Position numbers and translations under genes: made by a program
Notes under the pieces: generated by a model
Told to the model about the DNA's origin: nothing
What the model saw: the letters and a program-made list of their open reading frames with translations, nothing else
Databases searched by the model: none
DNA from: Gammaproteobacteria bacterium
Lineage (GTDB): Bacteria; Pseudomonadota; Gammaproteobacteria; Steroidobacterales; Woeseiaceae
Length of the DNA stretch: 64,000 bases
Assembly: GCA_024639825.1 (NCBI GenBank)
Contig: JAHEGH010000163.1
Coordinates: forward strand, 1-64,000
Direction of reading: 5' to 3'
In this document: piece by piece, positions 1 to 8,102 of the stretch
Layout: every line of letters starts with the position of its first letter
Numbering within the stretch: position 1 is the stretch's first letter

Positions 1-242
1 GCATGCTCCATCAGGACGCCCTGCCAGAGATTCGAGCGCTCCTGCCACTCCTGTGGCTGACCTTCGCGCGGGGCGCCCAGCATGCCGGTTTCGTGGCAGC
101 CCGCGCAGTGTTCTTTGTAGGCAGCTTCGCCGTCGATCGCTGCAACGGATTCCGTCCCGGATGACGCAGCGTTGTCGCCGCCATTGTATGCACAGGACGC
201 CACTACGAATCCGGCGGCGATCAGGAAAGCGGTCTGTCTCAT
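1..242 (-). CDS. c-type cytochrome lipoprotein, cytochrome c5-like (partial)
   Basis: The gene runs off the left edge, so only its first 80 residues are visible. The N-terminus looks like a lipoprotein signal: MRQ, a hydrophobic stretch, and a lipobox-like VASC with the acylated Cys at residue 17. A haem-binding CAGCH (CXXCH) is at residues 46-50, followed by a GMLGAP segment of the kind cytochrome c5 proteins carry just after the haem motif. I infer a membrane-anchored periplasmic electron carrier. It lies 97 bp downstream of oxyR on the same strand and could be co-transcribed with it. The distal Met ligand is outside the window, so the subfamily is not certain. This frame was read directly from the reverse complement; the ATG is at 242-240. 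Confidence 0.8.
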   Translation of the reverse strand, partial: MRQTAFLIAAGFVVASCAYNGGDNAASSGTESVAAIDGEAAYKEHCAGCHETGMLGAPREGQPQEWQERSNLWQGVLMEH

Positions 243-339
243 AAGGTCACCTCTGTGTTTACTATGCTGGTCTTTCGGTTTGTTGCCAACAATACGCATT
301 CCTGCCTACGATGGGCATCGAGTGAGCGGTATCGCGGAG

Positions 340-1236
340 TCACACCGGGCCCTGCTCTCGCAGAAACGTTCCCAGCAAGCGAAACTCCTCGCTACGCCTG
401 CTGCCCTTGCGCCATACGAGTCCGATCGTTCGATAGCTGCGTTCTCCCAGCGGCCAGAGCTTGACCGAGGTGTTTCGCAACAACGCAGAATCACGCGCCA
501 TCTCGGGAAGAAACGTGATGCCAAGATCGGCGTCCACCATTTCAATCAGCGTCAGCAGACTGCTTGCGCCAAAACGACGGACTTTCTGGGTGTCGCGAAG
601 GCGGCATGCGGCCAGTGCGTGTTCTCGCAGACAATGACCGTCCTCGAGCAGCAGGATGCTGTCAGAATCCAGCCGGTTGTAACGATAGTTCTCAGGGTCG
701 ACGCGGTCCGTACCCTCTCGGCAGGCAAGACAGAACTCGTCCTTGAACAGCGGTAACTCCTCGACGCCCTGCATCTGCCAGGGCAGTGCGAGCAGCAGCA
801 GATCGAGTTCGCCATCCATCAGGCGGCGATAGATGCGTTCGGTCTGGTCTTCCGCAAGCAGGAGTTCAAGCTTTGGGAAGCGCTTGCGCAGTCGGGGTAA
901 CGCATCGGGCAACACGAAGGGTGCAATGGTCGGGATGACGCCGAGCCGTAATTGTCCGGTTAGCGGTTCGCTGCGCCCCCTGGCGATTTCGACGAGACTC
1001 TCTACATCACCTATCACCAGGCGTGCCTGAACCGCGACCTCCTGCCCGGTAGCGGTGATGGTGACGTTCCGATTGGTGCGGTCGACCAGTTGCGTACCAA
1101 GATTGGCCTCAAGTTCCTGGATCGCGTTGCTGAAGGCAGATTGGGAGACAAAGCACCGACTCGCGGCCCGCCCGAAATGTTCTGTCTCGGTCAGAGCGAT
1201 GAAGTATTGAAGCTGTTTGAGTGTGGGTGTCCGCAT
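340..1236 (-). CDS. oxyR: OxyR, LysR-type hydrogen peroxide sensor/regulator
   Basis: LysR-family regulator of 298 residues: N-terminal winged helix-turn-helix (about residues 5-62, with the typical LKQLQYF and AASRCFVSQSAFS segments) and a substrate-binding-like regulatory domain. Two Cys, C202 and C211, lie in EDGHCLREHALAAC with the same nine-residue spacing as the redox pair C199/C208 of E. coli OxyR, so thiol sensing should be intact. I chose the ATG at 1236; an in-frame TTG at 1245 would add three residues. Neither has a clear Shine-Dalgarno sequence. It is divergent from dps, a classical OxyR target, and followed on the same strand by a cytochrome gene. The known family role is activation of peroxide-defence genes. 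Confidence 0.93.
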   Translation of the reverse strand: MRTPTLKQLQYFIALTETEHFGRAASRCFVSQSAFSNAIQELEANLGTQLVDRTNRNVTITATGQEVAVQARLVIGDVESLVEIARGRSEPLTGQLRLGVIPTIAPFVLPDALPRLRKRFPKLELLLAEDQTERIYRRLMDGELDLLLLALPWQMQGVEELPLFKDEFCLACREGTDRVDPENYRYNRLDSDSILLLEDGHCLREHALAACRLRDTQKVRRFGASSLLTLIEMVDADLGITFLPEMARDSALLRNTSVKLWPLGERSYRTIGLVWRKGSRRSEEFRLLGTFLREQGPV

Positions 1237-1259
1237 AATCGACAAAATCGAATAGTATG

Positions 1260-1288
1260 ACCTAATTAAACCATTTTATATTTATAAT
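1260..1288 (+). promoter_or_regulatory. candidate dps promoter in the oxyR-dps divergent region
   Basis: A perfect TATAAT lies at 1283-1288 with no good -35 at the expected distance (ACCTAA at about 1260-1265), the usual look of an activator-dependent promoter. The 96-bp region between oxyR and dps is AT-rich. Parts of an OxyR-type ATAG-N7-CTAT pattern can be seen around 1250-1265 but only one quarter-site is good. Control by OxyR is therefore inferred from context. Confidence 0.5.
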
Positions 1289-1332
1289 GAAAAGCCTCAG
1301 AATGCGTCTCGTAGACATTAACGAGAGGACCA

Positions 1333-1800
1333 ATGGAACTCAATACAGGAATCAGTCAGACCGATAGGGAAAGCATCGCGGCAGGATTGTCGAGACTGCT
1401 GGCAGACAGCTATACGTTGTACCTGAAAACGCACAACTACCACTGGAATGTCACTGGGCCACAGTTCAATACCTTGCATCTGATGTTTGAAGGACAATAT
1501 ACGGAACTCGCGGCAGCGGTTGATCAGATTGCCGAGCGCATCCGGGCGCTGGGTATCAGGGCACCCGGGTCGTATCTGGAATTCTCGGATTTGACCTCCA
1601 TACAAGAGGGATCTGGCGACGAGTCTGCCGAAGATATGATCCGGCAGCTGGCAATCGGCCAGGAAACGGTTGTCCGCACGGCGAGAGAGATCTTTCCGGC
1701 AGCCGATGCAGCACATGATGAACCTACAGCGGATCTGCTGACACAGCGCATGCAGATCCATGAAAAGAACGCCTGGATGCTTCGCAGCATGCTGGCGTAA
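1333..1800 (+). CDS. dps: Dps/ferritin-like DNA-protection and iron-storage protein
   Basis: 155 residues, the usual size of a Dps subunit. The ferroxidase motif is plain: HNYHWNVTG with H37, then H49, E53, D64 and E68, matching the inter-subunit site of Dps proteins (H51, H63, D67, D78, E82 in E. coli), with Glu replacing the third ligand Asp. The family forms a dodecameric shell in the cytoplasm that oxidises Fe(II) with hydrogen peroxide and stores the iron, which limits Fenton damage. An SD-like GAGAGGA precedes the ATG. The gene diverges from oxyR and is followed 30 bp later by a peroxiredoxin-glutaredoxin gene, so a peroxide-response group is likely. The N-terminus is short and lacks the Lys-rich tail of E. 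coli Dps, so DNA binding is uncertain. Confidence 0.92.
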   Translation: MELNTGISQTDRESIAAGLSRLLADSYTLYLKTHNYHWNVTGPQFNTLHLMFEGQYTELAAAVDQIAERIRALGIRAPGSYLEFSDLTSIQEGSGDESAEDMIRQLAIGQETVVRTAREIFPAADAAHDEPTADLLTQRMQIHEKNAWMLRSMLA

Positions 1801-1830
1801 CCTGAAACAGCCAAGGAAAAGGAAATAATT

Positions 1831-2583
1831 ATGTTCAAGAATCTTGAAGGCAAACGTATCCCCGATGTTACGTTTCGCACACGTCAGAATCACGAGTGGG
1901 TAGATCTCACCAGCGAAGAGATTTTCGCCGGCAAGTCGGTTGTCATCTTCTCTCTGCCGGGTGCATTTACACCGACCTGCTCGTCGTCGCATGTGCCTCG
2001 CTACAACCAGCTCGTCCCGAAATTCAAGGAACAGGGCATTGACGAGGTAGTGTGCATCTCGGTCAACGACGCTTTCGTTATGAACGAGTGGAAGCGCTCG
2101 CAGAACGCCGATCGCGTGACCTTCCTGCCCGACGGTAACGGTGAGTTTTCTAACGGCATGGGCCTGCTGGTCGGCAAGGAAGACCTCGGCTTCGGTCGTC
2201 GCTCGTGGCGCTATTCGATGCTGGTTCGAGATGGCGTCATCGAAAAGATGTTCATCGAGCCCGAAGAGCCGGGCGATCCGTTCCAGGTATCCGATGCAGA
2301 TACGATGCTCAAGTACCTGAACCCGAGCTGCGAATTTCCGTATGACGTCGCCGTATTCTCGCGTGAAGGTTGCCCGTTCTGCGTTCGCGCAAAGGGTCTC
2401 CTGGCAGACGCGGGCATCGAATTCGAAGAGCTGGTCCTGAACCGCGATTACACCGACAGGACCCTGCGAGCTATCTCGACAAAGACGTCGTATCCGCAGG
2501 TGTTCATCAATGGGCAGCTGATCGGTGGGTCGGACGAGCTTGCTGACTGGTTAACCAAGCGCGCAACGCGCAACGCTGCATAA
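1831..2583 (+). CDS. hybrid peroxiredoxin-glutaredoxin (Prx5/Grx)
   Basis: 250 residues with two domains. Residues 1-165 form a Prx5-type peroxiredoxin with the peroxidatic motif PGAFTPTC (C50). Residues 170-250 form a glutaredoxin with REGCPFC (C181/C184) and the [11 protein letters not shown] segment that binds glutathione. Such fusions (first studied in Haemophilus and Chromatium) reduce hydrogen and alkyl peroxides with glutathione, the Grx domain recycling the Prx domain. It is cytoplasmic. The gene sits 30 bp downstream of dps with an AAGGAAA SD and is closed by a strong terminator, so dps and this gene look like one transcript, probably under OxyR (inferred). A GSH-dependent enzyme implies that the cell makes glutathione. 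Confidence 0.93.
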   Translation: MFKNLEGKRIPDVTFRTRQNHEWVDLTSEEIFAGKSVVIFSLPGAFTPTCSSSHVPRYNQLVPKFKEQGIDEVVCISVNDAFVMNEWKRSQNADRVTFLPDGNGEFSNGMGLLVGKEDLGFGRRSWRYSMLVRDGVIEKMFIEPEEPGDPFQVSDADTMLKYLNPSCEFPYDVAVFSREGCPFCVRAKGLLADAGIEFEELVLNRDYTDRTLRAISTKTSYPQVFINGQLIGGSDELADWLTKRATRNAA

Positions 2584-2607
2584 TTCCTCCCCTGATTATG
2601 CTTGCGG

Positions 2608-2642
2608 GCCGGGCGGGTGCAAACCCGCCCGGCTTTCTTGTT
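2608..2642 (+). terminator. intrinsic terminator after the Prx5-Grx gene
   Basis: Perfect 11-bp GC-rich stem (GCCGGGCGGGT at 2608-2618 against 2623-2633) with a four-base loop, followed by TTTCTTGTTT. It ends the dps transcript. Confidence 0.85.
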
Positions 2643-2709
2643 TGCGGTCGAGAACCCGTTCGGCTTCCATAGAGGTCCGATTCTGGCTATTTTGAGCCGG
2701 GCCCGGGCG

Positions 2710-2715
2710 TATACT
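2710..2715 (+). promoter_or_regulatory. candidate -10 element just before alkA (possible leaderless mRNA)
   Basis: TATACT at 2710-2715 is followed seven bases later by the ATG of the Ada-AlkA gene, with no Shine-Dalgarno sequence between. Used as a -10, it would place the transcription start on or next to the ATG. The -35 is poor, as expected for an activator-dependent promoter. Confidence 0.35.
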
Positions 2716-2722
2716 TTGCGTC

Positions 2723-4195
2723 ATGGACAGCACCGCGATAAGCACCGACATTTACGAGCGAGCGCGATTATCCCGGGACGTGCGCTTCGATGGTCGCTTC
2801 TACGTTGGCGTCCGGACGACCGGGATCTACTGCCGGCCGATTTGTCCGGCGACACCCCCCAAGAGTGAGAACGTCACTTTCTATCCTACTGCGGCGGCGG
2901 CCAGCGAGGCTGGTTATCGACCCTGCCTGCGCTGCAGGCCCGAGTGTGCACCCGGAACACCCGCCTGGGCTGGCACATCCACCACGGTGCAAAGGGGATT
3001 GCGCCTGATCGCGGACGGCGCGCTTGACGACGGCAATGTTGAACATCTTGCTGACAGACTCGGCGTCACCAGCCGTCACCTGCGTCGCCTGTTCACACAG
3101 CACGTCGGCGCCAGCCCGCTGGCAGTGGCGCATACGCAGCGACTGCATTTCGCGAAGCGGCTCATCGACCAGACATCACTATCTATGCAGGAGATTTCGG
3201 TTGCCGCAGGGTTTGGGAGCGTTCGCCGCTTCAACGACACGTTTCGCAAGACTTACGGGCGCACGCCGCGCGAACTACGCCGCGGCCGCGAATCGACTGT
3301 CACGTCAACGTCGCTGAGTGTGTTGCTGTTCTATCGGCAACCCTACGGTTGGCGGGAGTTACTCGATTTCTTTGCCGGGCGGGCGACACCTGGAGTGGAA
3401 GTCGTTGCGGACGGCCGCTATCTGCGGTCTATCGAGGTCGGTGGGGAGCGGGGCCTTATCGACGTGAGCGAGAGAGACGGTGCGCTGTCGCTGACTGTGC
3501 ATGGCATTGGGACTGCGTCGTTGTTCTCGGTCGTACAGCGATGTCGTGGCCTGTTTGACCTCGATGCCCCGGTCGACGACATCAGCAAGACCCTGTCAGG
3601 CGACGCTGTCCTGCGGGGCTGGCTGCAGACGTGCCCGGGACTCAGGGTGCCGGGCGCATGGGACGGCTTTGAACTGACAGTCCGTGCAATTCTCGGTCAG
3701 CAGGTTTCGGTCAAGGCGGCTACGACATTTGCGGGCCGTATCGCTGCGCGGTATGGAGAGCGCATTGACGTGCCCGTTGATGGTCTGCCTAACGCGCCAG
3801 ACCGCTTATTTCCTGAACCGCGCAAACTTATGCGGGCGCGGCTCGAAAATCTGGGCGTCATTCGTAGCCGCGCACAGACGATTCGGAACCTGGCACGCGC
3901 GGTGGTCGATGGCTCGCTCAGTTTCGACCTGGCGCAGGACCTGAATGAGCATCGCGCAGCATTGCTGTCGATAAAAGGCATCGGCGAATGGACCGCCGAG
4001 TATGTCGCGATGCGCGCGCTGAAGAACCCGGATGCGTTTCCCGCATCGGACCTGGGGTTGTTGCGGGCGTTTGACAGTCCTGACGGCGTGCGACTACGTC
4101 CGACGAAATTGCATGCGCGTGCAGAAGCGTGGCGTCCGTGGCGTGCGTATGCGGCATTATTGATTTGGGGTTCTGAAAAGGGAGCCGGAGACTGA
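2723..4195 (+). CDS. alkA: Ada-type methylphosphotriester sensor fused to AlkA 3-methyladenine glycosylase
   Basis: 490 residues in three parts. Residues 1-80 are the Ada zinc domain with C37, C41, C68 and C71, matching C38/C42/C69/C72 of E. coli Ada; in Ada, C38 accepts the methyl group from phosphotriesters. Residues about 88-190 are an AraC-type double helix-turn-helix. Residues about 200-490 are AlkA: an N-terminal AlkA domain, then the helix-hairpin-helix IKGIGEWTAEYV and a catalytic Asp near D443 (ASDLGL). The protein should sense DNA methylation, activate transcription and excise alkylated bases. Ogt follows 2 bp downstream and would supply the O6-methylguanine function that is the C-domain of E. 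coli Ada. Similar Ada-AlkA fusions are known in several bacteria. Autoregulation is inferred. Confidence 0.92.
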   Translation: MDSTAISTDIYERARLSRDVRFDGRFYVGVRTTGIYCRPICPATPPKSENVTFYPTAAAASEAGYRPCLRCRPECAPGTPAWAGTSTTVQRGLRLIADGALDDGNVEHLADRLGVTSRHLRRLFTQHVGASPLAVAHTQRLHFAKRLIDQTSLSMQEISVAAGFGSVRRFNDTFRKTYGRTPRELRRGRESTVTSTSLSVLLFYRQPYGWRELLDFFAGRATPGVEVVADGRYLRSIEVGGERGLIDVSERDGALSLTVHGIGTASLFSVVQRCRGLFDLDAPVDDISKTLSGDAVLRGWLQTCPGLRVPGAWDGFELTVRAILGQQVSVKAATTFAGRIAARYGERIDVPVDGLPNAPDRLFPEPRKLMRARLENLGVIRSRAQTIRNLARAVVDGSLSFDLAQDLNEHRAALLSIKGIGEWTAEYVAMRALKNPDAFPASDLGLLRAFDSPDGVRLRPTKLHARAEAWRPWRAYAALLIWGSEKGAGD

Positions 4196-4197
4196 CT

Positions 4198-4683
4198 ATG
4201 TACTACTGCTATCTGGATACGCCGATTGGCGAATTGCTGCTGGCTGGCGAGGAGGGCGCGCTTTCAATGATCGGGTTCCCCAAGGGTTCCATGCGCCGCG
4301 AGCCGGAGGCCGACTGGATCTTCAATGAAAAACCCCTGGCCAACGCCTGCACACAGTTGAGTGAGTACTTTGCCGGTCGTCGCAAGGCGTTCGACCTGCC
4401 GTTGAAACTTGACGGGACCGAATTTCAGGTCAGCGTACTCAAGGCACTGCAGGATATTCCGTACGGGCAAACCACAAGCTACGGCGAGATTGCGAAGCGC
4501 ATCGGCAGACCCAAAGCCGTACGCGCGGTCGGCGCTGCGAACGGCCGCAACCCCATTCCGATTGTCGTACCGTGCCACCGGGTTATCGGCAGCACGGGTG
4601 ATCTCACCGGCTTTGGAGGTGGTCTCGATACCAAGGAAGCACTACTCAGGCTTGAAGCCGAGCACACGCACGACCTGCTATAG
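4198..4683 (+). CDS. ogt: methylated-DNA-protein-cysteine methyltransferase (Ogt)
   Basis: 161 residues with the family signature PCHRVIG; C126 is the methyl acceptor. The upstream RAVGAANGRNP segment carries the Arg finger and the HTH recognition part. The protein removes methyl groups from O6-methylguanine and O4-methylthymine in a single-use reaction. Its start lies 2 bp after the Ada-AlkA stop, so the two are translationally linked as one alkylation-repair operon. It lacks the Ada N-domain, which is carried by the partner gene. The 3' end overlaps the convergent PPOX gene by 6 bp. Confidence 0.93.
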   Translation: MYYCYLDTPIGELLLAGEEGALSMIGFPKGSMRREPEADWIFNEKPLANACTQLSEYFAGRRKAFDLPLKLDGTEFQVSVLKALQDIPYGQTTSYGEIAKRIGRPKAVRAVGAANGRNPIPIVVPCHRVIGSTGDLTGFGGGLDTKEALLRLEAEHTHDLL

Positions 4684-5340
4684 CGTCTTGTTCTCCAGCG
4701 CCCTGAGCGCGTCCGAAGGTTCAACGCCCGCCTGAACGAGGCTGTCGGGCTGCAACGTCGTGAATCGCGATTCGAGCGGCAGCACGCCGGCCCAGACCGG
4801 GGTGTCGAGATCGCAGGGTTCGTCTGCCGGCATCTTGTTGGAGACCTTGGCCGATGCGGACTCAATATCGACGGCAATGACGCCGGTCATCTTCAGCTCA
4901 TTCTCCAACGGCTCTCTCAGTTCGGCGCTGCGTCCCGGCATGGCGTATTCGTTGATGACGTGCAGCGCCCGTTTCTTTTCTTCCACTTCATCGACGAGCC
5001 GCGCGCGGCCGAAGACCGTGACGGAACGGTAGTTCATGGAGGACGCAAACGCGGAGCGGGCGAATACCAGCCCATCCAGCAGCGTGACATTGATGCAGGC
5101 TTTGCCAGTGCCCTCAAGCATACGAATTACGCGTGCCTTGCGAGCGCCATGCAGGAACAGTGTTTCACCTTCGCGGCCATACAACATGGGAACAACAACC
5201 GGGTCACCATCCTGGACGATGGCAACATGCGCGACCAGTCCCGCGTCGAGAATCGCATGCACGGTATCGGTGTCATACGCGGCTTTCTCGCGCAACTGAC
5301 GCACCTTGTTTTGTTTACTGACATTGTATTCGGTGGACAA
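4678..5340 (-). CDS. pyridoxamine 5'-phosphate oxidase-family flavin-binding protein
   Basis: 220 residues resembling the split-barrel PPOX/FMN-binding proteins (nitroimidazole-reductase-like branch). Visible segments are the conserved start LREKAAYDTDTVHAILDAGLVAHVAI, broken here only by my reading as LREKAAYD and GLVAHVAI, then VVVPMLYGREGETLFLHG, and FGRARLVDEVEEK. Members bind FMN or related cofactors in the cytoplasm; the substrate here is not known. The family length fits. It converges on ogt with a 6-bp overlap and lies 11 bp upstream of nothing on its own strand except the SLC13 symporter behind it (5352-6815), whose stop is 11 bp from this start, so the symporter and this gene may be co-transcribed. 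A specific role in detoxification is inference only. Confidence 0.75.
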   Translation of the reverse strand: MSTEYNVSKQNKVRQLREKAAYDTDTVHAILDAGLVAHVAIVQDGDPVVVPMLYGREGETLFLHGARKARVIRMLEGTGKACINVTLLDGLVFARSAFASSMNYRSVTVFGRARLVDEVEEKKRALHVINEYAMPGRSAELREPLENELKMTGVIAVDIESASAKVSNKMPADEPCDLDTPVWAGVLPLESRFTTLQPDSLVQAGVEPSDALRALENKTL

Positions 5341-5351
5341 CGGAATTCTCC

Positions 5352-6815
5352 CTACAGGAATTTTGGTGCGAGAAACAGCGCGACCAGCGATACGAGAAAT
5401 ATGCCGACGATGTTAAGCATCATGCCGGCTCTTACCATTTTTGGAATGGTCAACATTCCGGACCCGAAGACGATCGCATTTGGCGGTGTCGCAACAGGCA
5501 GCATGAACGCACAGCTCGCGGCAAACGTAACGGGAACGGTTAGTACGATTGGATCAAATCCGGACTCAATCGCAATCGCGCCGACCACGGGCAGAAACGT
5601 CGCAGTCGTCGCGATATTGCTGGTGAGTTCGGTGAGAAAAATAATCATCGCCGCTGCGATTATTACAATTGCGGCGAGCGGTAATGCACCAATAGCCTGC
5701 AGACTTCCACCCAGCCACTCGGCCAGGCCGGTACGCGAGACAGCGCTTGCCAGTGTGAGGCCGCCACCAAACAGTATCAGCACGCTCCATGGAAGTTGTT
5801 CGGCATACGTCCATCGCAACAGCAACGGATCACTCTTGTCGCCACTCGGCATCAGGAACAACGCGACGCCACCGGCCATGGCAATGCCGGAGTCGTCGAG
5901 GGCCTCAAGGCCAGGAACGGTGACGAGCAATGGCCGGCTTATCCAGGTCAGCGCCATCAAAACAAACACTGTTGCGACACGCTTTTCCGGGACGGTTATG
6001 ACACCCAGCTCTTCCTTGAGGTGACGCAGTGTCGCGCGGCCTTCATCGGATGTCTTGAAATCGACCTTGAAGGCGAGGCGCGTGAGAACGAGCCAGGCAA
6101 GCGGCAGCATCATGGCAGACAGCGGAAGGCCCACCAGCATCCATCTCGAAAAATCGATCTCGGTGCCGTAGGTCTCCTGCATGAAGGCCGCCAGCATGGC
6201 GTTGGGTGCAGTACCCACCAGCGTGGCCATGCCGCCGATTGTGGCCCCGTAGGCGACGCCAAGTAACAAAGAATACTGGAAGTCGTCCTTGCGCTTGTCG
6301 TCCAGTCCGCCAACGGTCTTATGGATGACAGCAATGATAGAGACAGCGATTGGTAACAGCATCATGGTTGTCGATGTGTTCATCACCCACATACTGATCA
6401 CGGCGCTCGCGAGCATGAAGCCGCCGACCAGGGATCGGCCATTGCCGCCCACATGCTGCAGCACTGTTAATGCGATGCGTCGATGCAGGTTCCAGCGCTG
6501 CATGGCAAACGCCACGATGAAGCCACCCAGGAACAGGTAAATTACTTTGTTCGCATAGGGTGCTGTTGTGTCCTGGATCGTTGCGATGCCGAGCAGTGGA
6601 AAGACGACGATCGGCAGCAGGGCGGTTACGGCGATTGGCACGGCCTCCGTTGCCCACCACACGGCCATGAGAATGCCGACAGACGCAGTCATCCATCCCG
6701 CTTCAGATAATCCGGTCGGCGCGCCGACAGTACTCATGGTGATCGCCAGCAGCGGACCGAGGAACAAGCCAACAACCTGGTGCTTCGATCGGCCTTCATT
6801 TTGCGTATCGGTCAA
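5352..6815 (-). CDS. SLC13/DASS-family sodium:anion (dicarboxylate-type) symporter
   Basis: 487 residues, almost entirely hydrophobic, with about 11-12 membrane spans. The two signature repeats are present: NTSTTMMLLP in the first half and TSNIATTATFLP in the second, the SNT motifs that build the sodium and carboxylate sites of the DASS fold. A further segment PVATPPNAIVFGSG near the C-terminus is typical. Members carry succinate, malate, citrate or sulfate with sodium across the inner membrane; the substrate cannot be read from the sequence, though the ATPPNA form favours di- or tricarboxylates. It is the first gene of a two-gene minus-strand set with the PPOX protein. Confidence 0.88.
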   Translation of the reverse strand: MTDTQNEGRSKHQVVGLFLGPLLAITMSTVGAPTGLSEAGWMTASVGILMAVWWATEAVPIAVTALLPIVVFPLLGIATIQDTTAPYANKVIYLFLGGFIVAFAMQRWNLHRRIALTVLQHVGGNGRSLVGGFMLASAVISMWVMNTSTTMMLLPIAVSIIAVIHKTVGGLDDKRKDDFQYSLLLGVAYGATIGGMATLVGTAPNAMLAAFMQETYGTEIDFSRWMLVGLPLSAMMLPLAWLVLTRLAFKVDFKTSDEGRATLRHLKEELGVITVPEKRVATVFVLMALTWISRPLLVTVPGLEALDDSGIAMAGGVALFLMPSGDKSDPLLLRWTYAEQLPWSVLILFGGGLTLASAVSRTGLAEWLGGSLQAIGALPLAAIVIIAAAMIIFLTELTSNIATTATFLPVVGAIAIESGFDPIVLTVPVTFAASCAFMLPVATPPNAIVFGSGMLTIPKMVRAGMMLNIVGIFLVSLVALFLAPKFL

Positions 6816-6912
6816 GACAGTAACTCCACAAGCTTGTTCGTTGCAGCAAGCCTACCTGTTTCGATCAGAATCGTCGTCGCTTTTGCGAATACAGGCTAGA
6901 TATAGTGTATTA

Positions 6913-7240
6913 CTCGCCTTCCCATACAAGATGTAGTAGCATTCCGTGCGTACCAACTCGGTACGCACGGAGATGAGATGTAACAAGGCAAGGTGGGCGG
7001 TCGGCCATGCCGGACGCGTGAATCAAAGGCGGGCTTTGCGTGAAACCTCTCAACACGCCACCCGAATGACCGAAATCCTGCAATTGGTCAGTGCCTGTGA
7101 TGAAGCGGATCGCAAACCGGGGAATGAACAACGCCGAATGCATGCAACACTGATGTTCAAGTCATTCGAATGCGAACTGAACCCAGCTGGATACATCTTC
7201 TGCTTACTGTGCCGCCCAGATTCTGGGCGGCCTTTTTTAT
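6913..7240 (+). ncRNA. candidate small RNA or attenuated leader in the 6816-7307 gap
   Basis: This 492-bp gap has no recognisable gene. It holds a perfect 11-bp hairpin at 6944-6970 (CCGTGCGTACC, loop AACTC) and ends with a strong intrinsic terminator at 7211-7238 on the plus strand, although no plus-strand gene lies upstream. A possible -10 (TATAGT, 6901-6906) precedes it with a weak -35. Either a free-standing RNA of about 325 nt, or a 5' leader of the lipoprotein gene that can terminate early, would explain this. An open frame of 121 codons crosses it but runs through both hairpins and resembles nothing I know. The start is a guess. Confidence 0.4.
7211..7238 (+). terminator. strong orphan intrinsic terminator
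   Basis: Stem GCCGCCCA (7211-7218) against 7224-7231, five-base loop, then C and six T. It is 69 bp before the lipoprotein start, so it must end a transcript begun upstream on the plus strand. Confidence 0.85.
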
Positions 7241-7307
7241 TCAAGGACGTATTGGTGCCGCGGAGCACACCGGTGTGTGGGAGCCGCGTCTTACAGGAAC
7301 TACATCG

Positions 7308-8102
7308 ATGAGAAGATTCGTACTGCTCAGTGCGCTGATGTTACTTGCAGCCTGTGCAAGCGGTCCTCCCAAACTTCCCTACCCCGCGTTTATCCAGGCC
7401 GATGAACTTTCAGACATGTTTATGGCCACGCTGCCTGGCGTTCGTGGCAAGCAACTGGCAGGTGACCCACAGACTCGGCGAACAAGTAATCGCATCGACC
7501 TGCCGCCTGCGTGGAAAGGTACCAGCGGTGGTGTGCCAGGCCGCTCAATGGAAATTTTCGTCGTCGAGGGTTTGCTGACTATTGCCGATATTGAGCTGCC
7601 GCCTGGCGGCTACGCGTTCCTGCCGGCGGGGTCACTGGGATTCAATATGCAGTCTGAAGAGGGTGCCCGCATCCTGTATTTCGTTAATGACGCCGATCCC
7701 GAATCGATCATTCGTTCGCCGATTATCATTGATGCTGGCCTGCTCGACTGGGAGCCTACAGCTATGTCAGGGATTGCGACCAAGGTACTGCGCAGCGACC
7801 CTGGCAACGGCGCCAAAACATGGCTGCTGCGGATCGAGTCAGGATCCTCCGTGCCATGGCAGAGGTCGTCCGCACTCCGCGAAGGCTACCTTCTTCGCGG
7901 CAACTATCAGCACAGCGAATGCGTGCTTGGCGTAGTGCAAACCGGACAGTACATGCAGGGCGGGTACTTTTACCGGCCCGCAGATACAGTCAATGGAGGG
8001 CCAATGTCAGGCGGTGAGACTGATGCAGTCTGGTTCCTGCGCGAAACCCAACTCGGAAAAGAGACCATCGTACCCGCGTGTGAAGCCGCGCCTATTTCCT
8101 GA
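7308..8102 (+). CDS. outer-membrane-type lipoprotein with cupin-like (DUF4437-like) domain
   Basis: 264 residues from the ATG at 7308. The signal peptide MRRFVLLSALMLLAAC ends in a clear lipobox (LAAC, Cys 16). The rest looks like two successive beta-rich cupin halves: GRSMEIFVVEGLLTI with ELPPGGYAFLPAGS, then WLLRIESGSSVPWQ with LREGYLLRGNYQ, the pattern of DUF4437/ChrR-type cupins. I see no complete set of metal-binding His residues, so enzymatic activity is doubtful. The frame is open further upstream to 7170 but that extension crosses a terminator and would remove the signal peptide from the N-terminus, so it was not used. The 3' end overlaps the convergent regulator gene by 11 bp. Confidence 0.75.
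   Translation: MRRFVLLSALMLLAACASGPPKLPYPAFIQADELSDMFMATLPGVRGKQLAGDPQTRRTSNRIDLPPAWKGTSGGVPGRSMEIFVVEGLLTIADIELPPGGYAFLPAGSLGFNMQSEEGARILYFVNDADPESIIRSPIIIDAGLLDWEPTAMSGIATKVLRSDPGNGAKTWLLRIESGSSVPWQRSSALREGYLLRGNYQHSECVLGVVQTGQYMQGGYFYRPADTVNGGPMSGGETDAVWFLRETQLGKETIVPACEAAPIS

Noticed and set aside
1237..1270. OxyR tetranucleotide box in the oxyR-dps region
   Set aside because: Only one ATAG quarter-site is good and the spaced partners do not match; control is plausible but not shown by the sequence.
6910..7143. Minus-strand frame of 77 codons in the 6816-7307 gap
   Set aside because: No SD, no recognisable motif, and it crosses the perfect hairpin at 6944-6970.
7170..7307. Upstream extension of the lipoprotein reading frame
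   Set aside because: It contains a terminator and would bury the signal peptide; the ATG at 7308 gives a perfect lipoprotein start.
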